A DNA stretch of 64,000 nucleotides. Origin: Paenibacillus flagellatus. Lineage in GTDB: Bacteria; Bacillota; Bacilli; Paenibacillales; NBRC-103111. A program made the translations under genes and the position numbers. Shown piece after piece: positions 14,670-23,298 of this stretch; within the stretch, counting starts at the first letter, position 1, and each line of letters starts with the position of its first letter. The stretch spans positions 310,001-374,000 of the forward strand of contig NZ_QJVJ01000003.1 in NCBI RefSeq assembly GCF_003217775.1. Direction: 5' to 3'. The notes beneath the pieces were generated by a model. It saw only the letters and a list, made by a program, of their open reading frames with translations. It was not told where the DNA came from and ran no database searches.

Positions 14670-16043
14670 ATGTCGAAGCCGCTTGCAGCAACGCAACGAT
14701 TGCCCAAGCAAACCGCCATGCGGGAAGGATTGGTAACCTCCATGCTCGGGGTGGCCATCGTCCTGGTCATTATGAATACGATGATGTTCAATTTGGCGCT
14801 GCCCTCCGTATCCCGCGATTTCGCCATGTCGCCGTCCGCCGTGTCGTGGATCGTGACTGGATACTCCATCGTATTCGCCATCTCGTCGATTACGTACAGC
14901 CGGCTGTCCGACTTCGTCCCGATTCGGCGCCTGTTCGTCGCAGGACTGTTGTCGCTCAGCGTCGCGGCCGTCGCCGGCCTGTTCAGCGACAGCTTCGTGC
15001 TGATCCTGATCGTGCGCATTTTGCAGGCTACGGGGGCGGGCTCGATCCCGGCGCTGTCGCTCGTGCTGGTCAGCCGCTACATCCCCCTCGAACGCCGCGG
15101 CAAGGCGATGGCCACGATCATGTCCGCCGCTTCGCTCGGCCTTGGGCTCGGCCCGGTCGTCGGCGGCGCGATCGTCCAATATTGGGGCTGGCATTTCCTG
15201 TTCGTCGTCACGGCGCTCACGCTGCTGCTCGTTCCGTTGTTTATGGCGCAAATCCCGAAGGAAACGCCGGGCAAAGGCTCCTTCGACGGTTGGGGGGCGC
15301 TGTTCGTCGGGGCGGGCACGACGGGCATTCTTCTCTTTTTGACGACGCAAGCGTGGCTTGCGGCGGTCGTCGGCATCGTCGCGCTCGTCCTGTTCGCGGT
15401 ACGCATCCGCCAAGCCGCCGATCCGTTCGTGCAGCCGGCGTTATTCCGCAACCGGTCCTATCTGCTGCTCGGCGCGGTCGGCATCGTCGCCTACATGTGC
15501 AGCTTCGCCACGCTTTTTCTGATGCCGCAAATTTTGGTCAACTTGTTCGGGTTGAGCGCGATCGAAGCGGGACTGGTCATTTTCCCCGGCTCGCTGCTCG
15601 CCATGCTCCTCTCCCGCCGGGTTGGCGCGATCATCGACCGGCACGGCAACGGCAGCATTCTCAAATTCGTCCCGCTGCTCGTCTTGGCGGCGGCCGTCCT
15701 ATTCGCCCTGTTCGCGGGTACGGCTTATGTCGCGATCATGCTGATCTATATGCTGATGAGCGTCGCCTTCACGTTTTTGTCGAGCAGCATTTCGAACGAA
15801 ATGTCGCGGATTTTGCAGCCGTCGCAGCTCGGCTCGGGACTCGGCCTGTTCCAGCTGCTGCAATTTTTCAGCGGCGCGTTCGGCGTCGCGGCGACGGCAA
15901 GCGCGCTCGTCTGGCAGCGCAGCCTTCCTCTTCCGGCCGCGTACGGCAACATTTATTGGGGTATGGCGGTGATCGCGGCGGCGGCGATCGGCTGCGCGTA
16001 CGGATACCGCCGCTTCGCCTCGCGGCAGGCCGCCCGGACGTGA
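14670..16043 (+). CDS. MFS drug exporter, DHA2 family (14 TMS)
   Basis: This 457-residue hydrophobic protein has about 14 membrane segments. VSWIVTGYSIVFAISSITYSRLSDF is the TMS2/loop-2 signature of DHA2 exporters, and GAGSIPALSLVLVSRYIPLERRGKA carries the motif C region of antiporters. It resembles proton-coupled TetA(L)/Bmr3-type pumps. The ATG follows AAAGAGGG. It is divergent to and probably repressed by the ArsR protein. The substrate is unknown. Confidence 0.92.
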   Translation: MSKPLAATQRLPKQTAMREGLVTSMLGVAIVLVIMNTMMFNLALPSVSRDFAMSPSAVSWIVTGYSIVFAISSITYSRLSDFVPIRRLFVAGLLSLSVAAVAGLFSDSFVLILIVRILQATGAGSIPALSLVLVSRYIPLERRGKAMATIMSAASLGLGLGPVVGGAIVQYWGWHFLFVVTALTLLLVPLFMAQIPKETPGKGSFDGWGALFVGAGTTGILLFLTTQAWLAAVVGIVALVLFAVRIRQAADPFVQPALFRNRSYLLLGAVGIVAYMCSFATLFLMPQILVNLFGLSAIEAGLVIFPGSLLAMLLSRRVGAIIDRHGNGSILKFVPLLVLAAAVLFALFAGTAYVAIMLIYMLMSVAFTFLSSSISNEMSRILQPSQLGSGLGLFQLLQFFSGAFGVAATASALVWQRSLPLPAAYGNIYWGMAVIAAAAIGCAYGYRRFASRQAART

Positions 16044-16084
16044 GGAACCGGCGTAAACGGCGTCTGAAGCGGACATACGCAAAA

Positions 16085-16123
16085 CGAAACGGAGACAAAC
16101 CCCGCGGGTGCGTCTCCGTTTCG
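16085..16123. terminator. Bidirectional terminator between MFS and phosphoesterase genes
   Basis: CGAAACGGAGAC and GTCTCCGTTTCG form a perfect 12-bp stem between converging genes; the minus strand continues with TTTTGC, the plus strand with a shorter T-rich stretch. Confidence 0.8.
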
Positions 16124-16155
16124 CTTGTTCCGGAACCGTGCTGTCGACGATTCGC

Positions 16156-19100
16156 CTACGTATCCATCCAAATCGCCAGCAGCGCCTTCGTTTTCTCCTC
16201 CAGCGTGCGCTTTGCCGGGGCGGACGCATGACGCTCCATCGCCGGATTGTTCAGATGCTTCAAGAAATCGTGCAGCGCCTTGGCCGCCTGCTTGCGCTCG
16301 CCGAACATTTCGGCCTTCTCCAGCGCGTTCTCCAATTGCACGGCGAGCGGCCCCCGAACGTCGCCCGATTCGATATAGCGGCCGAGCCGCTCGCGGATCG
16401 ACGCCAAGCTGACGAGCGTCGTCACCTCGATAGGAGCGCTCGGCTCGGATTCGACCCCGAGCGCATCCCGGGCGACGACGCGGAACGTATAAGTCGTATC
16501 CGCAGCCAAGCCGGTCGCTTCAAAAACCGTACCGGTTACGGTGGCGATCCGGTTCGCGTCCCGGTAAACGTCGTACGTCACGGTGCTCCCCTCCGTTCCG
16601 GCGACCGGCTTCCAGGCCAGCGCGACGGTCGTGTCCGTAATCGACACGGCTCGCAGTTCGGCGGGCGGTTCGATCGTTTCGACCGTACGGAACGACCAAA
16701 TGTCCGATACCGCGCGGCCGCCGAAAGCGTCCTCGGCTGCGGCATACCACGAATAACCGCGGCCGCCCGCCAATCCCGTCCAGACGACCTCCGCCACTTG
16801 TCCGCTTGCGACGTCCGCGACGGCTCCGATGCTGCGGTCCGTATACAGACGGGCCTGCACGTAATCCGTCGCCACCCGCTTCGGCGTCGGCGTCAAGTTC
16901 ATGACGAGCTCATGCTCGTCCTGCGCCTGATCGTAATAGTTATAATCGTCTTTGTAAGGAGAATACGTGTTGACGTAGATCGAGCCGCTCTCCGCATCGA
17001 AGTGGAGCAGCTTCATGTAGCCCATGCCGCCTTCCTCGTGCCCTTGGTAATCGTTCAGCATCTGATACACCTTCCGATCCGGCGCTCCGTCGCCGTCATC
17101 GTCCAGCTCGTCGGTCAGCAGGGCGCTGCCCGTGTAATGGCCGCTGAATACGGCCCTTACGTTCGGATTCGGCCGCACGACCTTGTCGTAAATCACGTTG
17201 CCGGTCGCCGATCGCGTGCCGGCCGGCTGCAAATAATCGTGCAGACACACGATCGCGATCCGGTCGGGATGCTCGGCCAGCACCCGGTTCATCCAGGCGA
17301 TCTCCGCCTCGCCGATGCTCCAGCCCATGTACAGGAACAAGAAGTCGTTGCCGTTCGCCGACACGAGGTCGTAATGGCCGCGGTTGTTTTCGTACGATTC
17401 CGCATAATAAGGCTTGCCTTCGAATCGGTCCGCTCCGAAATAACGGGAGTACGTCGCATAATCGCTGTTCGTCGTCCCGACGTCGTGGTTGCCGGCCAGC
17501 ACGCCGTAGGGGATGCCGGCCGCGTCGAGCACGTTCATATACCGGTCGGCCCGCTCCCACTGGTAGTCGGCCGTCGGCTCGTTCACGAGATCGCCCGTAT
17601 GGACGACGTAACGAATATTCATGTCGTCCGCCCTTTCCTTGATCCAGTTCACCTGCGTCTCGTAAATGTGCGGATACAGCTCCGAGTAAAACTGGGTGTC
17701 GGACATCCAGACGAACGTATAGTCGTATTCGCCGCGCGACGGAATCCGATCCTGCACCAGGACGTTCACGACGCGATCCCGGACGTAGTCACCCCCGTTC
17801 ACCGTCCCTCTCAGCGTAAAATCGTCCCCGGACCCGGGAACGTACGAATCGACGGCGTCCCACCGGCTCGTCCGGTTATTCCACGCGTACATCGTCACTT
17901 TGCGTCCGGGCAGCGAATGGCCTTCCCAGACGACCTCGACCTGCGAGCCCGCGGCGACGTCTTCATCCAGCTCGACCTGCATGCGCAAATACGGAAATCG
18001 GTCCGTCGAATCCGTCGCCATATACCGATCGTCCGATGCGCTTAGCGAGGCGCGTTCTTCGGCCGTAAGCGGCCGTTCCCCCGCCGGCGCTCCGCTCGAA
18101 GGCGGCTCCCATTCCGTCGCATGGGCGAACAGGGAGACCCGCTCCGCGTCATTCGCCCCATAAGCATATCCCACCCGGAAGTCCACCTTCATCGGGTCGC
18201 CCGTCGGATCGGCCGCACGAACCTGCAGCGTCGGCGAAAGCGCAACCCGCTTTTCCCCGTCGGACGGGGCGATCAACGCCGGTCGTTCGGGATGCTCCTC
18301 CGGCGTCGAGAACGGGACCGCTACCTCCCGGACGTTGCCCGCGTTATCTTCGGCCCTCACGCTCAGCGTATGGTCGCCTGGCATTAAGACGGTGGACGAC
18401 GCCGGGTACGGGGTCGCGATCGGCTTCCCGTCCAAGGCGGTTTCGATCCGCTTCAGCCCGGAAACCGCGTCCTCGGCGAACGCTTCGATGGAAAACGCGC
18501 CCTTGTACCGGCGGCCGGCCTCGATCGAGGTCCGGACAAGCGGAGCCGTATTGTCCACCTGCACATCGATCTCCGCCTGCCGGCCGTCCGGCGAAGCGGC
18601 CCGGATTCGGTGGAGGCCGTCGGCCGCCGCCGTCGTATCCCATCGATACGCCAGCGAAGCCAGCTTCTCTCTCGGCAGCTCGAACGTAAAGTAGGCGACG
18701 GGGAAAAACCGTCCGTTGTCGCCCAAATCGAGCAGCGCCGCCGGATCCGGATACTCGGCGGAACGGATGACCGTGCCGTCGGACAAGACGAGACGCACGT
18801 TCCGCACGTCGAAATCGTCGAGATTCGTCTCGGGGTCGTCTTCGAAGTAAGGCCGGACGTTCGAGCCCGCCCGCAGCGCGATCCGGTTCGCCCCCTCCTT
18901 CAGCTTGGCCGGCTCGATCGGTGCCGCCACGGTGCCGAAAAGGTTCACGGCGGCGTCCGCCATATAGACGACGTCGCGGCCGATCGTGACCGCATTTTTG
19001 CCGTTCATCCCGTTCGCTTCGAACAGGAGGTATGCCCGTTTCTCCAGCTCGCGGTATGCGCCGCCGGTCTCCGCTCCGTCGATCGAGAGCTTCAACGTCT

Positions 19101-20169
19101 CCGGGTCGACTCCGTTCGCCGTCGCTTTGACGACGGCTTCCCCCTTCGCGAACGAACCGGCCTTCCAGTCGATTCTCGGGCTCGGGGGGTTCGCTCCCAA
19201 ATCGATGCGGAACGTTTCGCTTGTCGCGACCTGCGTCCCGTCGGACGCCGTAAAGTAATAATCGAGGAAAGGATGGCCCAGCAGCCGCCAAAAATCGATA
19301 GCAGCGCGATACAAGCCGTCCGTCCGGCCCGCCGTCAGATTGACCGTCGTATAGGCGTCGTTCAAGCCCGGCTTGTAATGAAGCTCGAGCGTCTTGACGC
19401 CCGTTTCGTCCCGCGCCTCCGCGACGAGCTCCAGCGGCTCCTCGGGGTCCGCTTCCGTTTTGCCGGTTCGGTCGGCGATTTGCGGAGGCGTCTCGTCCGT
19501 CCCGACATGATCGCGTTCGCCGGGCACTTGGCCGGGCTCGACGCGCCCCGGCGTTGCCGGATCGGTGCCCCCGCCGATCAGCGCCATTTTGCGGCCGCCG
19601 TCCGAAGGATACCGATAAAAGATGCCTTTGTCCGGCGCCGTTATTTCCGAGCCTTCGTTGTAAAAGGCGGACACGATCTCGTGCCCCGTATTCGTCGCGA
19701 CGACCAGCTCCCGCATCCGCGTATTGGCCATGCCTCCCGAATAAATGCGCACGATATCGACGTTCTCGGTCAAGGACGTGCCGAAATGGGCGTTAAAGTC
19801 GGCGACCGTCAGACTCGTGTTGTACGCGTTGATGATCCACAGCACCAACGTGCGCCCGGATTCGAGGACGACGTCGTCGGGAACGAGCTCCCAGACGGTC
19901 TCGCTTTCCAAGTAACGGTACAGCATACGGTAATCGTTCATGCGGATCGGTCCATCGGTCTGGTTGAACAGCTCGATGAATTCGTAGCCGTCCGCTCCGT
20001 TCACGTTGGCCGTATCCGGCACAAGCTCGGTAATGAGAATCGGCGGTACGTTCCCCGCCGCATCCGCCGCCCGAGCCGGAACCGCTCCGGCCGGCAGCGC
20101 CGCCGCGACCGCCATGGCCAGGACGAGCCATACGATCCAACCGTTTCGAATGCGCTTGTTCCTTATCAT
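16156..20169 (-). CDS. Large secreted calcineurin-like phosphoesterase with lamin-tail and FN3 domains
   Basis: 1337 residues from the ATG at 20169 (GGGAGG before it). Residues 1-35 are a signal peptide ending near AVPARAADA. Next, about 41-200, comes a lamin-tail-like domain (ILITELVPDTAN, YEFIELFNQTD). Ig-like modules follow, including LELVAEARDETGVKTLELHY. A calcineurin-type phosphoesterase lies at about 813-1070 with metal motifs SDTQ, HTGDLVN, GNHD, LHDY and SGHYTG. Two FN3-like domains span about 1095-1160 and 1166-1250, and a helical tail ends the protein. The DxQ in the first motif is a known variant of DxH. It is a single-gene unit; an extracellular nucleotidase or phosphodiesterase role is likely but the substrate is unknown. 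Confidence 0.88.
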   Translation of the reverse strand: MIRNKRIRNGWIVWLVLAMAVAAALPAGAVPARAADAAGNVPPILITELVPDTANVNGADGYEFIELFNQTDGPIRMNDYRMLYRYLESETVWELVPDDVVLESGRTLVLWIINAYNTSLTVADFNAHFGTSLTENVDIVRIYSGGMANTRMRELVVATNTGHEIVSAFYNEGSEITAPDKGIFYRYPSDGGRKMALIGGGTDPATPGRVEPGQVPGERDHVGTDETPPQIADRTGKTEADPEEPLELVAEARDETGVKTLELHYKPGLNDAYTTVNLTAGRTDGLYRAAIDFWRLLGHPFLDYYFTASDGTQVATSETFRIDLGANPPSPRIDWKAGSFAKGEAVVKATANGVDPETLKLSIDGAETGGAYRELEKRAYLLFEANGMNGKNAVTIGRDVVYMADAAVNLFGTVAAPIEPAKLKEGANRIALRAGSNVRPYFEDDPETNLDDFDVRNVRLVLSDGTVIRSAEYPDPAALLDLGDNGRFFPVAYFTFELPREKLASLAYRWDTTAAADGLHRIRAASPDGRQAEIDVQVDNTAPLVRTSIEAGRRYKGAFSIEAFAEDAVSGLKRIETALDGKPIATPYPASSTVLMPGDHTLSVRAEDNAGNVREVAVPFSTPEEHPERPALIAPSDGEKRVALSPTLQVRAADPTGDPMKVDFRVGYAYGANDAERVSLFAHATEWEPPSSGAPAGERPLTAEERASLSASDDRYMATDSTDRFPYLRMQVELDEDVAAGSQVEVVWEGHSLPGRKVTMYAWNNRTSRWDAVDSYVPGSGDDFTLRGTVNGGDYVRDRVVNVLVQDRIPSRGEYDYTFVWMSDTQFYSELYPHIYETQVNWIKERADDMNIRYVVHTGDLVNEPTADYQWERADRYMNVLDAAGIPYGVLAGNHDVGTTNSDYATYSRYFGADRFEGKPYYAESYENNRGHYDLVSANGNDFLFLYMGWSIGEAEIAWMNRVLAEHPDRIAIVCLHDYLQPAGTRSATGNVIYDKVVRPNPNVRAVFSGHYTGSALLTDELDDDGDGAPDRKVYQMLNDYQGHEEGGMGYMKLLHFDAESGSIYVNTYSPYKDDYNYYDQAQDEHELVMNLTPTPKRVATDYVQARLYTDRSIGAVADVASGQVAEVVWTGLAGGRGYSWYAAAEDAFGGRAVSDIWSFRTVETIEPPAELRAVSITDTTVALAWKPVAGTEGSTVTYDVYRDANRIATVTGTVFEATGLAADTTYTFRVVARDALGVESEPSAPIEVTTLVSLASIRERLGRYIESGDVRGPLAVQLENALEKAEMFGERKQAAKALHDFLKHLNNPAMERHASAPAKRTLEEKTKALLAIWMDT

Positions 20170-20376
20170 ACTTGCCTCCCGCCTCCATGACATGATTTCG
20201 GAATGCCGTCCGATGCGGCTTGTCCCGCTTTCGCGCTTTGGGATCACCCCGTTTCCGACTGGATTCGAATGGGCTTACGGCGACTATGATAGCGGATGCA
20301 GGGCGCAAACGGTATTTACCATTTTTTCGTTTCTTTGCGTCTTTTTCGTTGGGAGCCGCGGCATTTCGTAACCAAA

Positions 20377-20403
20377 CGAAAAAAAGCCCGTTTTAACGGG
20401 CTT
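20377..20403 (-). terminator. Terminator of the DUF2277 gene
   Basis: AAGCCCG and CGGGCTT form the stem around TTTTAA; seven or more T follow on the minus strand. Confidence 0.9.
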
Positions 20404-20443
20404 CAGGCAATCGCCTGGAATACGCTTCCTATTCGGTTCGCCG

Positions 20444-20737
20444 TCACGGCCGGTCTTTCTTGGCTTCGACCGTGCCGAACCGTTTCGCCGAGCGGATGCG
20501 CGCGCGCTCGATTTCGATTTCGCGGTTGCGAGGCCCGGCGTTCGTGATGAGGGAGTCCAGCAGCTTGCGGGCTGATTCGGCCACTTCCCCGACCGCGCGG
20601 CGGAACGCCTCCTCGTTCGCCTTCGACGGCGTGTTGAAGCCCGACAGCTTTCTTACGAATTGAAGCGCGGCGGCCTCGATTTCGTCTTCGGTCGCAGGCG
20701 GGTCGAAATTGAATAACGTTTTGATATTGCGGCACAT
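20444..20737 (-). CDS. DUF2277 family protein
   Basis: 97 residues starting MCRNIKTLFNFDPPATEDEI, the near-invariant opening of DUF2277, followed by AALQFVRKLSGFNTPSKANE and a basic helical C-terminus. The family occurs in actinobacteria and spore formers and is small, soluble and of unknown function. GAAGGAG precedes the ATG. It stands alone between two terminators. Confidence in the family is high; nothing can be said about its activity. Confidence 0.92.
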   Translation of the reverse strand: MCRNIKTLFNFDPPATEDEIEAAALQFVRKLSGFNTPSKANEEAFRRAVGEVAESARKLLDSLITNAGPRNREIEIERARIRSAKRFGTVEAKKDRP

Positions 20738-20838
20738 GGCGCTCTCCTTCTTCTTCGTTCATGGGTTCCTCTTCTTACTTTCGCCCAAAGCGGGCCGAAA
20801 AGTCAACCGCGGGGACGGAAGACGGCGCCCCAACCGGC

Positions 20839-20872
20839 AAAAAAAACATCGCACCGAAATGCGATGTTTTCG
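20839..20872 (-). terminator. Terminator of the VOC gene at 20886
   Basis: AACATCGCA and TGCGATGTT form a 9-bp stem and the minus strand ends in eight T. Confidence 0.92.
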
Positions 20873-20885
20873 AACCGTGCCGGAC

Positions 20886-21302
20886 TTATTGCGGCTGAAC
20901 CGCGCTTGGATCCATATACATATATTCCCACATATGGCCGTCGAGATCTTGGAAGCTCCACGAGTACATGAACCCGTGGTCGACCGGATCGTTATACGGC
21001 TTCGCGCCGGCTTCCAACGCCCGCTTCACGATTTCGTCCACCTGCTCCCGGCTTTCGGCCGCCAAGGCGATAATCGATTCCGCGCTTTTCGCCGTGTCGG
21101 CGATTTCTTTCTTGGTGAACGATTGGAAGAACGGCTCGACCAGCAGCATGACGTAAATGCTGTCGCTGATCACCATGCATGTCGCGTTTTCATCCGTAAA
21201 TTGAGCATTGAATTCGTACCCGACCTTCTTGAAAAACTCGACCGACTTGTTCAAATCTTTTACCGGCAAATTGACGAAAATTTTATCCGACGTAAGCGCC
21301 AT
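20886..21302 (-). CDS. VOC (glyoxalase/bleomycin-resistance fold) protein
   Basis: 138 residues with the beta-alpha-beta-beta-beta pattern of VOC proteins: FVNLPVKDLNKSVEFFKKVGYEF, then a second half with HGFMYSWSFQDLDGHMWEYMYMD. The Glu in the last strand and His in HGFMYS are at typical metal-ligand positions. AGGTGA precedes the ATG. It is a monocistronic gene with a clear promoter at 21434-21463 and its own terminator. Such proteins range from glyoxalase-like enzymes to antibiotic-binding proteins; the substrate is not readable. Confidence 0.9.
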   Translation of the reverse strand: MALTSDKIFVNLPVKDLNKSVEFFKKVGYEFNAQFTDENATCMVISDSIYVMLLVEPFFQSFTKKEIADTAKSAESIIALAAESREQVDEIVKRALEAGAKPYNDPVDHGFMYSWSFQDLDGHMWEYMYMDPSAVQPQ

Positions 21303-21433
21303 GTGAATTCACCTCATAAGTTTTTTGGATTTGGTGATTAACCGTGATTTCTCTTGCCTGTGCAAATCGATTATCGCTTTCGACGTCCCCCTCTCGCTCG
21401 GGTATGTTGCAATCGGACCGATTTCACGCTTTT

Positions 21434-21463
21434 AATATACCCCATAGGGAATATTCCTGTCAA
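21434..21463 (-). promoter_or_regulatory. Sigma-A promoter for the VOC gene, with palindrome in the spacer
   Basis: Minus strand -35 TTGACA (21463-21458), 18-bp spacer, -10 TATATT (21439-21434). The spacer contains GGAATATTCC, a perfect palindrome, where a bound repressor would block polymerase. Confidence 0.7.
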
Positions 21464-21553
21464 TGCATATTCAAAAAAAAGTTTGCCGCTCCCTTCGATT
21501 CGATCGTCCGTCCGAAAAATCGGCTTCTTACTCGCTTCCTCTGCCGGAAAACG

Positions 21554-21581
21554 AACAACCGCCCTCGAAAGGGCGGTTGTT
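21554..21581 (-). terminator. Terminator of the Gfo/Idh/MocA gene
   Basis: AACAACCGCCCT and AGGGCGGTTGTT form a 12-bp stem with a short loop just after the stop at 21595; T-rich sequence follows on the minus strand. Confidence 0.85.
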
Positions 21582-21594
21582 ATGCCGTGCCGAT

Positions 21595-22881
21595 TCAATT
21601 TCCGGGCGATCCTACGATTTCCGGACCGTCGGCCATGATCGATTCCGCGAAGGCGCGCAGCTCGATCGCCTTGCCTCCGTTCAGCCTCGACTCCTCGGCG
21701 GCGAACGCCATCAGATGGCTGCGGACGGAAGCCGACGCCGACGTCAAGCTCTCTTGCCCGGTGTAGCGGCGCACTTCGTCCAGGAAGCTTTTCACGATGC
21801 CCGAATCGCCGCCGCCATGGCCGCTCGATTGCGCCGGAATCGTGATTTCCGTCTTCTGGTGCGTCAAGAAATCGAAGACGGTAATTTTGCCTTCCTCGCC
21901 GCGCAGCTCCCCGCGCGTCCCCATCACTTGAATGCGCCGCTCCTGCTCGAACGTGAAGCCGCACATGCTGAACATCGCGGTGGCGCCGTTTGCGAACTCC
22001 ATATTGACGACCTGATGGTCGACGACGTTGTTGTCGCTCCGGTATACGCAGCGGCCGTAATTCGTCTCGCGCAGCCCCTGCACGATTTTGTCGTGCGACA
22101 AATCCGGCGTGAAGTGCCGCGCCCATCCTTTGAATGCGTCGCTCAAATAAAAGCGGGGCGCCGAGTACGGGCACGTCGTCTGCACCGGGCAATCAAGGCA
22201 GCGTTCCGTCGAGCCTTCCGGCGCGTTGCCTTCGTGAAAGTGCATGAGCGAGCCGAACGAGCTGACGCGCTCGCAAGGAGTATCCATGAGCCACGACAGG
22301 ACGTCCATATCGTGACAAGATTTCGCGAGAATCATCGGGCTGGACGTATCCGAGTTGTTCCAGTTGCCGCGGACGAAGCTGTGCGCGATGTGCCAATAGC
22401 CGACATTCTCGTTCAATTGGATCGAGACGACTTCGCCGATCGCGCCGTCCCGGATCTGCTTCTTGATCGCGTTCCAAAACGGCGTATACCTCATCACGTG
22501 GCAAATCGTCAGCAGCCGGTCGTTCGCCTTGGCCGCCCGTTCCATCTCGAGACATTCTCTCGGCTCCGGCGACATCGGCTTCTCGAGCAGGACGTGGTAC
22601 TTCTTGTTCAACGCCTCGATCGTCGGACGGTAGTGCATCCGGTCTTGGGTGCATATAAGCGCGATGTCGGCCAGCTTCGGCTCGGCGAGCAACTGCTCCC
22701 ACGATTCGTAGCGCGCGCCCTCCGGAATGCCGTGCTCTTGGGCGAACGTCTCGCGCCGCTTGGGGTCGGCTTCAGCCACGGCTACGAACTTCAGCTCATA
22801 CGGATGGTGGAGCGCATAAGGCGCGTAGGCTCCGGCTCCTCTCGCCCCCGCCCCGATCAAAACGGCTGTCAGTTGATTCAT
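21595..22881 (-). CDS. Gfo/Idh/MocA-family oxidoreductase
   Basis: 428 residues. The N-terminal Rossmann part has AVLIGAGARGAGAYAPYAL, ADIALICTQDRMHYRPTIEAL and the family signature HVLLEKPMS with the catalytic-site lysine. The C-terminal part has SCHDMDVLSWLMD and CLDCPVQTTCPYSAP, a Cys-rich insert (four Cys in about 9 residues) seen in some members and possibly metal-binding. Such enzymes oxidise or isomerise sugars, inositols or their derivatives with NAD(P). A LacI-type regulator gene lies upstream on the same strand, so a carbohydrate substrate is likely. A strong promoter lies at 23146-23174. Confidence 0.9.
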   Translation of the reverse strand: MNQLTAVLIGAGARGAGAYAPYALHHPYELKFVAVAEADPKRRETFAQEHGIPEGARYESWEQLLAEPKLADIALICTQDRMHYRPTIEALNKKYHVLLEKPMSPEPRECLEMERAAKANDRLLTICHVMRYTPFWNAIKKQIRDGAIGEVVSIQLNENVGYWHIAHSFVRGNWNNSDTSSPMILAKSCHDMDVLSWLMDTPCERVSSFGSLMHFHEGNAPEGSTERCLDCPVQTTCPYSAPRFYLSDAFKGWARHFTPDLSHDKIVQGLRETNYGRCVYRSDNNVVDHQVVNMEFANGATAMFSMCGFTFEQERRIQVMGTRGELRGEEGKITVFDFLTHQKTEITIPAQSSGHGGGDSGIVKSFLDEVRRYTGQESLTSASASVRSHLMAFAAEESRLNGGKAIELRAFAESIMADGPEIVGSPGN

Positions 22882-23145
22882 CGTCGATCATGCTCCTTCG
22901 CACGAAGTAGTCGGCGCCGGCCAAGGCTTGTTCGCCCCTCGCCTACCGGTCGGGCGCCGCTTGATCCATTTTTTTCGTACCGGCCGGGTCCCGTCATGTC
23001 GAGTGACGACACGCCCTCGACCCCATTGTCGAACGATGCGTCGCCGGTGCCCGGCCTTACGGGATACGGCCCGTCATTCCAAACGGAGGATATCCAAACT
23101 AATCCAAATCGAAAGGAGAAATTGCGCCAAATCGATCTTTTTTTC

Positions 23146-23174
23146 ATCATAATACCGCTTTCAAATCGTGTCAA
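23146..23174 (-). promoter_or_regulatory. Strong sigma-A promoter of the Gfo/Idh/MocA gene
   Basis: Minus strand: -35 TTGACA (23174-23169), 17-bp spacer, -10 TATGAT (23151-23146). Both boxes are near consensus. The leader to the ATG is about 260 nt long. Confidence 0.8.
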
Positions 23175-23191
23175 TCGTGTATTTAGGCATT

Positions 23192-23203
23192 TTTGGATCC
23201 AAA
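23192..23203. promoter_or_regulatory. Palindrome TTTGGATCCAAA upstream of the dehydrogenase promoter
   Basis: A perfect 12-bp palindrome 18 bp upstream of the -35 box; the half-site TTTGGAT recurs twice in the leader. It is a candidate site for the LacI-type regulator encoded next door. Confidence 0.45.
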
Positions 23204-23230
23204 TTTCTCACGATCCTATCCACGGCATAA

Positions 23231-23256
23231 GAAACGGCCTCCCATCCGGGAGGCCG
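23231..23256 (-). terminator. Terminator of the LacI-type regulator gene
   Basis: CGGCCTCCC and GGGAGGCCG form a 9-bp stem with a 4-nt loop, followed by TTTCTT on the minus strand. Confidence 0.85.
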
Positions 23257-23298
23257 AGCTTATCGAACGGATTCAATGCGGTGTAGAGGGCATGATCG

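Larger units (their letters stand above)
22882..23298. other. Intergenic region with promoter, palindrome and terminator
   Basis: Between the dehydrogenase and LacI genes, 417 bp hold the LacI terminator (23231-23256), the palindrome 23192-23203 and the dehydrogenase promoter. On the minus strand the 5' leader contains TTTGGAT repeats close to GATATCC. The GC-rich part near 22900-23090 shows no gene that I can support. Confidence 0.6.

Noticed and set aside
16108-18045. 645-codon plus-strand open frame
   Set aside because: Antisense shadow of the large phosphoesterase, low-complexity Arg/Val-rich, no homology.
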